Shown in pieces: positions 45,992 through 55,454 of a stretch of DNA of 64,000 bases (its first letter is position 1; each line of letters starts with the position of its first letter). This stretch comes from CAIWHR01 sp963708855 (GTDB taxonomy: Bacteria > Pseudomonadota > Gammaproteobacteria > Burkholderiales > Casimicrobiaceae). The notes beneath the pieces were generated by a model. It ran no database searches, was not told the DNA's origin, and saw only the letters and a list, made by a program, of their open reading frames with translations. A program made the translations under genes and the position numbers. The stretch covers positions 62,001 to 126,000 of the forward strand of contig CAVPUM010000007.1 in the NCBI GenBank assembly GCA_963708855.1. Reading direction: 5' to 3'.

Positions 45992-46966
45992 GCCTCGCCT
46001 CGCCGCAGCCGCGGATCGAGCACCGCGTAGACGAGGTCGACCGCGAAGTTGATCATGATGAACAGGAAGGCGACCAGCATCAGGTAGGCGACCATCACCG
46101 GCCGATCGAGCGATCGTGATGGAGTCGATGATCAGCTTGCCGACGCCCGGCCAGGAGAAGATCGTCTCGGTCACCACGGCGAAGGCGAGCGTCGAGCCGA
46201 GTTCGAGCCCGAACACGGTGACGATGCGGAATGGAGATCAGCCGCAGCACGTGGCGGCGCAGGATGGTCCACTCGCGTCTCGCCGGCGGCGCGGGCGAAC
46301 TTCACCGTGTCGGTCAGCATCACCTCGCGCGTGCCGGCGCGCGCCAGGCGCATCATCAGCGCGAGCTTGAACAGCGAGAGGTTGAGCGCCGGCAGGAGCA
46401 GGTGCTCGAGCCCGTCCAGCGTGAGGAAGCTCCACTCGACGCCGAACAGCGTCGCGGTCTCGCCGCGCCCGCCCGCCGGCAGCCAGCCGAGCGTCGACCG
46501 CGAAGGTGAGGATGAGCACCAGCCCGATCCAGAAGGTCGGCACCGAGAAGCCGAGCATCGAGACCGCCATGATCGACGCGCGCGGCCGCGCCGTCGGGCC
46601 GGTAGCCGGCGTAGATGCCGAGCGGCACGCCGAGCAGCGTGGCGCCGAACACGGCGGCCAGCGTCAGTTCCAGCGTCGCCGGCAGGCGGCGACAGGATCA
46701 GGCTCGAGCACCGGCATGTTGAACACGAAGGAGCGCCCGAGATCGCCGTGCAGCAGGCGGCCGAGGAAGGCGCAGTATTGCTCCCAGAGCGGCCGGTCGA
46801 GGCCGTAGCGCGCGATCGTCTGCGCCCGGATCTCCTGCGTGACGTCGGGCGAGATCAGCACGTCGATCGGGTTGCCGATCGCGTAGACGCCGACGAAGAC
46901 CAGCGCCGACATGACGAGCATCACGACGAGGGCCTGCAGCAGGCGCTGGATGACGAAGCCGAGCAT
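45988..46966 (-). CDS. ABC transporter permease, DppB-like (frameshifted)
   Basis: Starts MLGFVIQRLLQALVVMLVMS at ATG 46966, the classic DppB opening, followed by IGNPIDVLISPDVTQEIRAQ, RYGLDRPLWEQYCAFLGRLL, HGDLGRSFVFNMPVLE, the SML-type loop AVSMLGFSVPTFWIGLVLIL and, near the end, SLTFAVVTETIFSWPGVGKL (read LGSTLAFAVVTETIFSWPGV). A reading of about 315 residues needs several one-base corrections. Its TGA overlaps the dppC-like GTG. Confidence 0.78.
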
Positions 46967-46985
46967 CGCCGTCGACTCCTGCCCG

Positions 46986-47699
46986 TCAGGCCACGCGGTC
47001 CGCCAGCCGTCGGCGATGACGGCGCGCGTCTCGGCCACCGCCACCTCCCAGAGCGCGAGCATTTCGGCGTCGGGCCGCTGGTAGAGGCCGTCGAAATTGC
47101 CGTCACCGAGCATGCGGCGCCTTCCCGCCGGGATTGTCGAGCGCAAAGCGATCGCGATCGAGCGCCGGCTTGCTTTCGGCGGGCAGCGCCACGCCGGCAA
47201 GGCGCGTCCACGGGAAGTTCTCCATCCACGACGCGTGCGAGGCCACCGGATCGATCGCCATCACCTTCTCCCAGGTCCGCGGCGCCTTCCACCACTCGTG
47301 GAACTTCACGCAGGCGTCGCGGCGCTCGCCCATCCATTCGGCGAAGAAGCTCGCGATCGGCCCGTTGCCGCCGTGGCCGTTGACGACGACGATGCGGCGA
47401 AAGCCCGCCCGATACATGCTTTCGAGAATGTCGCGGATCAGCGCGACGTACGTCGTGAGCTTCAGGCTCACGGTGCCGGGAAAATCGACGAAATTCGGCG
47501 TCACCCCGTACGGCACCACCGGGAAGACCGGAACGGCGAGCGGCTCCGCGGCCTCGACCGCGACGCGCTCGGCGAGGATCATGTCGACGCAGAGGCTGAG
47601 ATAGCCGTGCTGCTCGACGCTGCCGATCGGCAGGACGCAGCGGTCGTCGCGACGGACCCGGTCTTCGACCTGCATCCAGTTCATGTCGGCAACGCGCAT
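46986..47699 (-). CDS. Creatininase-family amidohydrolase (3' end frameshifted)
   Basis: MRVADMNWMQVEDRVRRDDR leads to the metal-binding LPIGSVEQHGYLSLCVDMIL with the conserved E-x-H-G, then VFPVVPYGVTPNFVDFPGTV, GFRRIVVVNGHGGNG with the second metal His, and a VASHASWMENFPWTRLAG that keeps the HA-E motif. Creatininase relatives cleave cyclic or linear amides, including creatinine and formamides. The last ~40 residues (YQRPDAEMLALWEVAVAET) are in another frame, so the exact stop is approximate. It heads the reverse transporter row; the divergent binding protein starts 208 bases away. Confidence 0.82.
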
Positions 47700-47906
47700 C
47701 CTGTCGTCTCCTTCAGTGGCCACGCCGCCGATTTCCGGTCCGCCGGCGGGTTCCAGCCTGTCGTAAGTGTATGCGACAATACCGCTCATGGCGCCGCGCG
47801 TACAGGCGCGATTCCGGGGAGCGACGGGTGCGCGCCGATGATCCCGCCAGGTCCGCTGTCTGCGCGCCAATACCGGCTGCACGACATCCATGAGGGAGAA
47901 ACGTCC

Positions 47907-49513
47907 ATGAAAGTGATCCGTTGGGGAGCGGTGGCAGCGCTGGCAGGTGCGTTGCTGGTGTCGGTTGCGAACCAGCGTGTCGGCGCAGACCCTCACGATC
48001 GGCGTGCGCGCCGGCCCCGAATCGATCGACCCGCACTTCACCGCCACCGGCACCCACGCCGAGGCGCTGAAGCACGTCTTCGACACGCTGGTCTGGTCGG
48101 GCGACGATCTCGAGCTCGAGCCGCGCCTGGCCGAGAGCTGGAAGCGCGGTCAACGACACGACGTGGGAGTTCAAGCTGCGCCAGGGCGTCAAGTTCCACG
48201 ACGGCTCGGATTTCACCGCCGAGGACGTCAAGTTCTCGATCGAGCGGATCCCGGTGGTCTCCGGCCCCAACCCGACCACGATCTACGTCCGCCGGGTCAA
48301 GGAGGTGAAGATCATCGATCCGCACACCGTGCAGGTCGATCACCGACGGCCCGGCGCCGAACGCTGCCCAACGACTTCATCCGGCTGTTCATCGTCTCGT
48401 CGCAAGGCGGCCGCCGGCCTGACCAAGGAGACCGCCAACGAGGCCTTCAACTCCGGCAAGGCGGCGATCGGCACCGGCCCCTACAAGTTCGTGTCCTGGA
48501 CGCCGAAGGAGCAGCTCGTGCTCGACCGCTTCGACGGCTACTGGGGCGCGCAAGGAGCCGTGGGCAGCGGGTGCTGCGCAAGGAGATCCCGAACGACGCC
48601 GCCCGCGTCGCGCAGCTGAAGGCCGGCCAGCTCGACCTGATCGCGCGCGTGCCGGCGGCCGACGTGCCGACGCTCGAAGCGCGACGGCAAGCTCGACGGT
48701 GGTGAAGATCGACACGGTCTACGTCTTCAACATGGAGCTCGACATGCGCGAGAAGGCGCCGCAGATCACCGCCAAGGACGGCTCGCGCGCTGCCGAAGAA
48801 TCCGCTGCGCGATCCGCGCGTGCGCGAGGCCATCGACCTCGCGATCGACCGGCACGGCGCTGGCCGAGATCGCGATGGAAGGCCTGGGCAAGCCGGTGAA
48901 CCAGCTCGTGACGCCGAGCATCTTCGGCTACAACAAGTCGCTGCCCGAGCGCGAAGCTCGACATCGCCGCGGGCGAAGAAGCTGCTGGCCGACGCCGGCT
49001 ATCCGAACGGCTTCAAGGCGACGTTCAGCTTCACCAACGACCGTCTGCCCGGCGACCGCCAGGTGGGCACGTCGGTCGCGCAGATGCTGGCGGCGCATCG
49101 GCATCGACGTGACGGCCAACGCGCAGCCGGCGGCGGTGTTCTTCCCGGCCCGCACGCGCGGCGACTTCTCGATGTCGATGTCCGGCTGGGGCACGCTGAC
49201 CGGCGAGGCGCACTACACGCTGTCGTCGATCGTGCACTCCAACGACCCGGACAAGAAGCTCGGGCGCGTTCAACGTGCTCGGCTACAAGAACCCGCAGAT
49301 GGACAAGCTGATCCAGGACGCGGCGGTCGAGATGGACGACGACAAGCGCCGCGAGCTACCTCGAGCAGGCCAACGCGCTCGTCGCCAAGGATCGCCCGCG
49401 CCTGCCGCTCGTCGTCGGTCGGCTCGGCCTGGGCGATGCAGAAGGACAAGGTCACGATCAAGCCGCGCGTCGACGAGGACACGCTGGCGATGAACATCAA
49501 GCCGGCGAAGTGA
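47907..49513 (+). CDS. ABC transporter substrate-binding protein, family 5 (about 17 frameshifts)
   Basis: After repair the protein has a signal peptide (AVAALAGALLVSVA, TSVSAQ), TLTIGVRAGPESIDPHFTAT, LVWSGDDLELEPRLAESWK, WEFKLRQGVKFHDGSDFTAE DVKFS, TGPYKFVSWTPKEQLVLDRF and ends VDEDTLAMNIKPAK. This is the periplasmic receptor of dipeptide/oligopeptide/opine transporters, about 530 residues. GGGAG precedes ATG 47907. Every break I resolved is a surplus G on this strand, mostly directly after a C. The divergent position to the permease/ATPase row with shared promoter space fits one import system. Confidence 0.82.
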
Positions 49514-49557
49514 CGTCGCGGGGAGCGGCGCGCGCGCGCGACTGATCGATCGACGCC

Positions 49558-50534
49558 ATGCCTCCGATCGCTCTGGCGCTGCACGGCGGCTGCGGCACGC
49601 TGCCGAAGCCTGACGCTCCCGCCGGAGGAATGGGCCGAGGTCGAGCGGCACATCGCCGACGCGCTTCGCGCCGGCTGGACGATCCTGGCGCGGGGCGGCA
49701 CGGCGCTCGACGCGGTCGAGGCGACGGTGGTCGTCCTGGAGGACTCGCCTCATTTCAACGCCGGCCACGGCGCGGCGCTGAACACGGACGCCGAGCACGA
49801 GCTCGACGCCTCGATCATGGACGGCGCCGACGCTGCGCGGCCGGCGCCGTCTGCGCGGTGCGCCACATCCGCAACCCGGTGCAGGCCGCGCGCAGGCTGC
49901 TGGAGGCCGGCGGCGGCCGTGCTGCTGACCGGACCCGCCGCCGACGCCTTCGCGCGTGCTGCCGGGCTCGCCATGGTCGCGCCGTCGTACTTCACCACCG
50001 AGCGCCGGCGCGACGCAATCTGCAGCAGATGAAGGCTCGCGCTGCGGCCGGCACGCTGGCCGCGGCGAGCGAAGCGGAAAAGCACGGCACGGTCGGCGCG
50101 GTCGCGCTCGATCGCGCCGGCAATCTCGCCGCCGCGACCTCCACCGGCGGCTACACCAACAAGCCCGCCGGGCGGGTCGGCGACAGTCCGCTCATCGGCG
50201 CCGGCACCTATGCGCAGCAACGGCGTCTGCGCCGTGTCCGGCACCGGCCAGGGCGAGCTCTTCATCCGCCACGTCGCCGGCCACGAGGTCGCGTCGCTCG
50301 ATCGCCTACCAGGGACTGTCGCTGGCGGAGGCCGCACGAACGGTCGTCTTCGAGCGCATCGGCGGCGACGGCATCGGCGCCGGCATGGTGGCCGTCGACG
50401 CGCACGGCAACATCGTCGCGCCGTTCAACACCCTGGGCATGTATCGCGGCTGGGTGCTGCCGTCCGGCGATCTGCATGTCGCCACGCATGCGGAGATCTC
50501 GCCCGTCGCTCGCCTTGCCGGTGGCGGCACATGA
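49558..50534 (+). CDS. Isoaspartyl peptidase/L-asparaginase (Ntn hydrolase, frameshifted)
   Basis: ALALHGGCGTLPKPDAP starts the T2 family fold, followed by RAGWTILARGGTALDAVEAT, HFNAGHGAALNTDAEHELDA SIMDG and the nucleophile region HGTVGAVALDRAGNLAAATS with the catalytic Thr of GTVGAVA. TGGYTNKPAGRVGDSPLIGA GTYA and SGTGQGELFIRH are also conserved. About 320 residues when repaired; the precursor cleaves itself before the Thr. It hydrolyses isoaspartyl dipeptides or asparagine. The place beside a peptide importer and amide hydrolases supports a peptide or amide catabolic role. Confidence 0.85.
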
Positions 50535-50562
50535 CCGGAGCGCGCAGCGCGAAGGTACTGCA
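50533..50562 (+). repeat. Half copy of the intergenic repeat
   Basis: ACCGGAGCGCGCAGCGCGAA GGTACTGCAG matches the second half of the repeat at 51582-51643 and, less fully, at 41033-41084. Its GAAGGT lies just before the GTG of the next gene. Confidence 0.65.
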
Positions 50563-51584
50563 GTGAACGAGCCGATCGTCATCTGGGGCGGCGGCGCGAT
50601 CGGCGGCACGCTCGCCGCCTACTGGGCGCGCGCGGGCATTCCGGTGCTGCTGGTCGACATCGTCGCGCGAGCATGTCGAGGCCTGCCGCACGACCGGACT
50701 TCGCATCGAGGGCCCGGTCGAGGAATTCACGCAGATCGTGCCGGCGGCGACGCCGGACGAGGTCGACGGCACCTACGCGCGCATCGTGCTCGCGGTGAAG
50801 GCGCAGGCGACCGAGGCGGCGCTCGCCGGACTGCTGCCCCATCTCGCGCCCGACGGCTTCGTGCTCTCGGCGCAGAACGGGCTGAACGAGATCACGATCG
50901 CGCGGCTCGTCGGCGCGGAGCGGACCATCGGCTGCTTCGTCAATTTCGGCGCCGACTGGCTCGGTCCCGGACGCATCCTGTTCGGCAACCGCGCGGCGGT
51001 CGTCGTCGGCGAGATCGACGGCAGCGCGCGGCCGCGCACGATCGAGATGCATCGCCTGCTGCAGCTGTTCGAGCCGGACGCCGTGCTGACCGACAACATC
51101 TGGGGCTATCTCTGGGGCAAGCTCGGTTACGGCGCGATGCTGTTCGCCACCGCGCTGACCAACGATTCGATGGCGGAGAATTTCGCCGACCCCGCGCGCT
51201 TCGCCGTCTTCGACCGGCTGGGCCGCGAGGTGATGGCGGTGGCGCGCGCGCGCAACGTGACGCCGGTCGGCTTCAACGGCTTCGACCCGGCCGCGTTCAT
51301 GCCGGAGGCCCCCGCGGCGGCATCGCGCGCGTCGATCGCCGCGCTCGCCGAATTCAACCGGCACACCGCCAAGACCCATTCGGGCATCTGGCGCGATCTC
51401 GCCGTGCGCAAGCGGCGGACCGAGGTCGATCCGCAGATCGGCACCATCGCCGAGCTCGGAGCGCGAGGCCGGCATCGACACGCCGGCGATTCGCACGCTG
51501 GTCGGGCTCATCCACGACATCGAGGACGGCCGCCGCCCGATGTCCTTCGCCACGATGCAGGTCCTGATCGACGCATGCACATGA
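50563..51584 (+). CDS. Ketopantoate reductase-like dehydrogenase (ApbA/PanE family, frameshifted)
   Basis: IVIWGGGAIGGTLAAYWARA is the NADP-binding Rossmann start; VLAVKAQATEAALAGLLPHL, LSAQNGLNEITIARLVGAER and the catalytic-Lys region WGYLWGKLGYGAMLFATALT (usual K in the WxK loop) follow. The C-terminal helix region is NRHTAKTHSGIWRDLAVRKR. About 340 residues after repair of two or three shifts near 50670 and 51460. True PanE makes pantoate; this longer paralogue, in a peptide/amide catabolic setting, may reduce another 2-oxo acid. The GTG start follows a repeat-derived GAAGGT. Confidence 0.8.
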
Positions 51585-51643
51585 GCCCGCCGGGCCGCCC
51601 CAAGGGCGAATACCGGAGCGCGCAGCGCGAAGGTACTCCAGTA
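51582..51643 (+). repeat. Full copy of the CCGCCGGGCCGCCCCAAGGG repeat
   Basis: AGCCCGCCGGGCCGCCCCAA, GGGCGAATACCGGAGCGCGC and AGCGCGAAGGTACTCCAGT. It begins inside the stop codon of the preceding gene. Same family as 41033-41084 and 50533-50562. Confidence 0.75.
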
Positions 51644-51711
51644 AGCTCGGCCGAGCGAGCGAGCAGGTGTTCCCTCCCGGAGGAATGGCGCGGAACGCCA
51701 AGGGTGCAACC

Positions 51712-52461
51712 ATGACCTTCGACGGCCGCACGGCGCTCGTCACCGGCGCCGCCCAGGGCATCGGGCAGGCGATCGCACTGGCGCTGGCCGAGGCCGGCGC
51801 GCGCGTCCACGCCGCGGATCTCGACGCCGACGGCGTCGCGCGCTTCGCCGCCGCGCACCGGATGTCCCCGCACGTGTTCGATGTTTCCGACCGCGCCGCG
51901 GCCCATGCCGCGGTCGCAGAAATCGCCAGAGCTGAGGGCCGTCTCGACATTCTCGTCAACGCGGCGGGAGGCGTCTGCGGGCAGGTCGGCCGCCCGATCG
52001 AAGACGTCGACGAGGCGGACTGGCACGCGATCTTCAAGGCGAATGTGGACGGCGCGTTCTGGCTGGCGCAGGCGGCCTCGCTGCCGATGCGCGAGGCCGG
52101 ATACGGCCGCATCGTCAACATCGCGTCGGGCGCGGGCCTGCGGCCGAGCCTGACCGGCATCCAGGCGTACACGGCCGCCAAGCACGCGCTGGTCGGCCTC
52201 ACCAAGCAGCTGTCGCAGGACCTCGGCCGCTACGGCATCACCAGCAACGCCGTGGCCCCGGGCTTCGTGCGCTCCAACCCGTCGACCGAGCGCCAATGGG
52301 AGCGCCTCGGCCCGGAAGGACAGGCGCGTCTCGTCGAGAGCGTGCACACGCGACGGCTCGGCGAGGCGGCGGACATCGCCAACGCCGTGCTGTTCCTGGC
52401 GAGCGACGACGCAGCGTGGATCTCGGGGCAGATCCTGTCGGTGGACGGCGGCCGTTCCTGA
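51712..52461 (+). CDS. Short-chain dehydrogenase/reductase
   Basis: 249 residues, intact. TALVTGAAQGIGQAIALALA, the NAG motif LVNAAGGVCGQVGRP, catalytic Ser and YxxxK in IVNIASGAGLRPSLTGIQAY TAAK, the PG motif AVAPGFVRSNPSTERQWE and the C-terminal FLASDDAAWISGQILSVDGG RS. Classical SDR, NAD(P) dependent, substrate unknown. Its start at ATG 51712 was taken over an upstream in-frame ATG at 51667 because the Rossmann fold begins right after it. It ends the forward row of amide/peptide genes. Confidence 0.88.
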   Translation: MTFDGRTALVTGAAQGIGQAIALALAEAGARVHAADLDADGVARFAAAHRMSPHVFDVSDRAAAHAAVAEIARAEGRLDILVNAAGGVCGQVGRPIEDVDEADWHAIFKANVDGAFWLAQAASLPMREAGYGRIVNIASGAGLRPSLTGIQAYTAAKHALVGLTKQLSQDLGRYGITSNAVAPGFVRSNPSTERQWERLGPEGQARLVESVHTRRLGEAADIANAVLFLASDDAAWISGQILSVDGGRS

Positions 52462-52503
52462 CGAGCGCCGGCCGGCGGGCCGGCCTCAACCGGCAGCCAG
52501 GAG

Positions 52504-53055
52504 ATGGGGGGGCACCGCGCGAAAGTCATTGTCCTTGGCGCCGACATTGTGGGCGTGACCAGCGCGTGGTACCTCGCCCGTGCAGGACACGAGGTCACAG
52601 TGGTGGATCGGCAGCTGAGACCCGCGCGCGCTGGCGGCCACGCTCACGCCCGTGATGCGCGAGCCGGATGCCACCCGTGCGTTCAAGACGCGGGAGGAGT
52701 GCGTTTCCTGTTCGGTACGCCTGTCGACATGCTGGAGCGCGAAGGCGGCCGGGTCTCGGCCGTGCGCATGCGGCGCGAAGGCGCAAACAAGCGTCTGGCC
52801 GCGGATGCCTTTCTGGTGTGCATGGGCAGCTTCAGCCCGGTGTTGCTGGCCCCGGTCGGCATTCGCGTGCCGATCTATCCATTGAAGGGCTACTCGGTCG
52901 CCCTCCCGGCCGATGATGCCACTGCCGCGCCCACAGTTTCCATCACCGACGAGGCGATGAAGATCGTGATCTCGCGGCTGGGCAACAGGCTGCGGGCCGC
53001 CGGAACGGCCGAAGTCGACGGTTACGACACTGAGCTCAACGCGGCGCGGTGCGGC
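52504..53055 (+). pseudogene. Decayed D-amino acid dehydrogenase (dadA) with internal and C-terminal loss
   Basis: The first 30 residues (KVIVLGADIVGVTSAWYLAR, AGHEVTVVDRQ) are the FAD-binding start of DadA, with the glycine motif altered (GADIVG for GGGVIG). About 180 residues are then missing; the match resumes with VDMLEREGGRVSAVRM, LAADAFLVCMGSFSPVLLAP, VGIRVPIYPLKGYSVALPA and NRLRAAGTAEVDGYDTELN and stops before the C-terminal third. A functional enzyme cannot result. Upstream is the SDR gene. Confidence 0.8.
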
Positions 53056-53273
53056 GCTGCCGTTGAGGGCAGTGACCGGCCATCAGTTGTCGTTGGCCGA
53101 CGCGAACAGATGGGGAGCGGCCACTCGGCGGGCGTGGGTCAGTGGCGGTCACCGGCCATAAGCGGGCATACAAGGACGGCAGCAAAATTTCCGGTAAGCG
53201 GCCATCCAACCGGATACATACTCAAGATGTGAGCCGGATAGCGACAGACGAAGGCGCATCTATCGGCAACGAA

Positions 53274-53294
53274 AGCCCCGCTGGAGCGGGGGCT
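53274..53294 (-). terminator. Possible terminator after the PEP-CTERM gene
   Basis: AGCCCCGCT and AGCGGGGGCT pair with a two-base loop and one bulged G, followed by TTTC on the reverse strand, 20 bases beyond the stop of the PEP-CTERM gene. The T run is short. Confidence 0.4.
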
Positions 53295-53313
53295 GCGTCG
53301 GCGCCTAATGCTA

Positions 53314-53928
53314 TTACTGCTTGCGACGCGAGAAACTGAGACCGGCGAGGCCGAGGCCGAGAAGCGCGAGCGTGGCGGGTTCGGGGACGGCTGAGACACT
53401 GTACACGTTCGTCAGATTCCAAACATAATTATCTGGGTTCGCTTCGCTGAGGGTAATACTGTCAAACGGGGCGGAGCTTACGATGCCGACAAAGAAGCTT
53501 TGCATGCCCCCGGAAGTGACGAATGTGTCCGCCGTATTGAGTACGCCCTGAAGCGGCGTGCTAAGGTAAACAACGGCGTCGAAGCCGAACGCTAAGACGG
53601 GCAAGTCGAAATTGATAATGAGGGTCTCATCGAATCGCCTGGTGACGGCGTCGCCGGCAGTGTAGTAATCGGTGGTGAACAACACGTTTGACTGCGGCAC
53701 GGTGATGTTGCCTCGCGAAAATCCGCTGATGAAAGAGTAACCCCCGCTGGGGTTCCCAACATCAAAATCGACATTGTCCACGGGGTTGGGAGCCACCGCC
53801 GCCAACCACGCACTCATATTTGCATATTGCATCAGCGCTGCATGAGCAGGCTTCGTAGCAAATGCTAGAAGCGCGATTATTTCTACTGCCAACGCTCCAA
53901 TGGCAGTCCACGGGAAGTTCCGTTTCAT
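53314..53928 (-). CDS. PEP-CTERM sorting-signal protein
   Basis: 204 residues. An N-terminal signal peptide (WTAIGALAVEIIALLAFATK, PAHAALMQYAN) and at the C-terminus VPEPATLALLGLGLAGLSFS RRK, the PEP-CTERM tripartite signal: VPEP, hydrophobic span, Arg cluster. The body is beta-rich with Asn/Thr/Ser and aromatic residues (SGFSRGNITVPQSNVLFTTD YYTAGD). Proteins of this kind are exported and processed by an exosortase, often with exopolysaccharide. No exosortase gene is in the window. The start ATG 53928 was chosen because the signal peptide follows directly. Confidence 0.85.
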   Translation of the reverse strand: MKRNFPWTAIGALAVEIIALLAFATKPAHAALMQYANMSAWLAAVAPNPVDNVDFDVGNPSGGYSFISGFSRGNITVPQSNVLFTTDYYTAGDAVTRRFDETLIINFDLPVLAFGFDAVVYLSTPLQGVLNTADTFVTSGGMQSFFVGIVSSAPFDSITLSEANPDNYVWNLTNVYSVSAVPEPATLALLGLGLAGLSFSRRKQ

Positions 53929-54500
53929 CGTATCTTTCCCCCGGCAAAGAAAGATTGGTGTTGTTGACGCAATCCAGTTAAGTTGGCGCAAAGACTGCTC
54001 TGAGGATCGGCAACCTACTCGTGCGCCAGCGTGCCGCTGAATCCCCGGCAAGTCTAACTAGGTGTATGCAGCACGAACTGTGCCCGCGAATGGCAAACGC
54101 GTGAAATCATGGGGTTGCGCTTTCCGGCGAGGGCAACAATTCTGCAAGTGTAAATTCCCTCGACACAGACAACGGTCCGCGCCAGCGCACCGCCAAACTT
54201 CTGTATCGGGTCAATCCCAACGGACAATGGCGCGATGGGCGCCGACCTCCTGGTCGTTGTGGCGGTTGAAAGTCCGCAGCTTCGCCATTGAACGTCGGCT
54301 TGCTGGAGGGACGACGGGCCGAATTGGGTCGTCTACGGTCAAACGATTCGTTTCACTGAATGGCTGCTCGCCGATCCACCGCGGACCTTCACGCTTCGAT
54401 GACTGCTGTATCTTTTTCAGCGGCCGCTCAATGGAATCGGCTGAGTTGCGGCAACCGGAGGGGCGCAGCCGGTCGTAGTCTCCTGCCAATTCGCCGGAGA
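53929..54500. other. Gene-free stretch, 572 bases
   Basis: Both strands carry medium-length open frames (forward near 54062-54478, reverse near 54211-54504), but neither has a domain, a sensible start or a family resemblance. Base composition is lower in GC than the core regions. I see no RNA gene or repeat in it; it may be remains of decayed genes. Confidence 0.5.
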
Positions 54501-55094
54501 TCAAATCCCGGGCATGCCGACAAAGCCCGGCAAGGCCTTGATGCGCTCGATCCAGCTGCGCACGCTCGCGTAGGGGTCGAGGCCTATCTCGCCCTCAGGT
54601 GCGAGGGCGACATACGGGAAGCAGGCGATGTCCGCGATCGTTACTTGGTCGAGCGCCAGCCATTGATGCGCAGCCAGCCGCTGCTCTAGCACGTCCAGCC
54701 CCTTACGCCCCAATAGCTGGGCCTCTTCGAGATTGCCGGGGCGCTTGAACTTGCAGATAACTCGCGCCTTGGCCAGACCATAAAGGGTCTCGTTCTCCAT
54801 GAGGGCCAGCCACTGCATCACCTCGGCCATGCCCTGCGGATCAATGGGGAGCCACTTCTCTCCGCCGTGTTTGCGGGCGAGATACACGAGGATAGCCATA
54901 GAGTCCCACACTACCGTGCCATCGTCATCGAGCGTGGGGACCTGACCGCGCGGGTTGAGCTTGAGAAACCACGGCTCTCGGTTCTCGCCCTTCATCAGGC
55001 TGACCGCCACCACCTCATGCTTTACGCCCAGAAGGGATAGCAGCAATCGGACGCGGTAGCTATTACCAGACAGTTCGAAATCGTAAAGCTTCAT
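54501..55094 (-). CDS. Glutathione S-transferase family protein
   Basis: 197 residues. The thioredoxin-like N-terminal half opens MKLYDFELSGNSYRVRLLLS with the catalytic Ser position (SGNSYR) and has the cis-Pro and glutathione-binding EP-type LNPRGQVPTLDDDGTVVWDS MAI. The helical C-terminal half includes ALDQVTIADIACFPYVAL, the N-capping box and hydrophobic staple motif. Conjugates or reduces electrophiles in the cytoplasm; substrate unknown. Confidence 0.9.
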   Translation of the reverse strand: MKLYDFELSGNSYRVRLLLSLLGVKHEVVAVSLMKGENREPWFLKLNPRGQVPTLDDDGTVVWDSMAILVYLARKHGGEKWLPIDPQGMAEVMQWLALMENETLYGLAKARVICKFKRPGNLEEAQLLGRKGLDVLEQRLAAHQWLALDQVTIADIACFPYVALAPEGEIGLDPYASVRSWIERIKALPGFVGMPGI

Positions 55095-55454
55095 CGTTAT
55101 CCTCCATCGACACGTTGAGGAAATCCAACCCCACGAGGCGCGCCTAAGCAGGGTATCACCGGCAAACGCGACTGAGCCAGCGGGTCGTTCTCGCCCTGCT
55201 GAAGAATGTTGCGGGCGGCCAGCGACGGCGATTCGCCATGTCCGCTTAGGGCAGAGCGAATCGCCAGAGTGCTTTGTCTACGGTCTGTTCAGGAGTGCGG
55301 CCGTCTCAATTCGGCCGGGACCGGTCATCCAGGACGGACCGTCCACACGTCCGCGAAGAGTGCGTTGAGGCCTAAGGATTCGCTGCTTGACAGTACGCGC
55401 CGTCGTTCACAAAATGTCCGTCCCGATGTAACGACAGCCGTCACGGAGAACACG
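55095..55454. other. Intergenic region between divergent GST and SMP-30-like genes, 360 bases
   Basis: No gene is supported. It must hold the promoters of the two divergent genes, but no good -35/-10 pair stands out. ACGGAGA close to 55446 is the ribosome binding site of the downstream gene. Confidence 0.5.

Noticed and set aside
54062..54478. A 138-codon forward frame
   Set aside because: No domain, ribosome binding site or sensible composition; likely chance.
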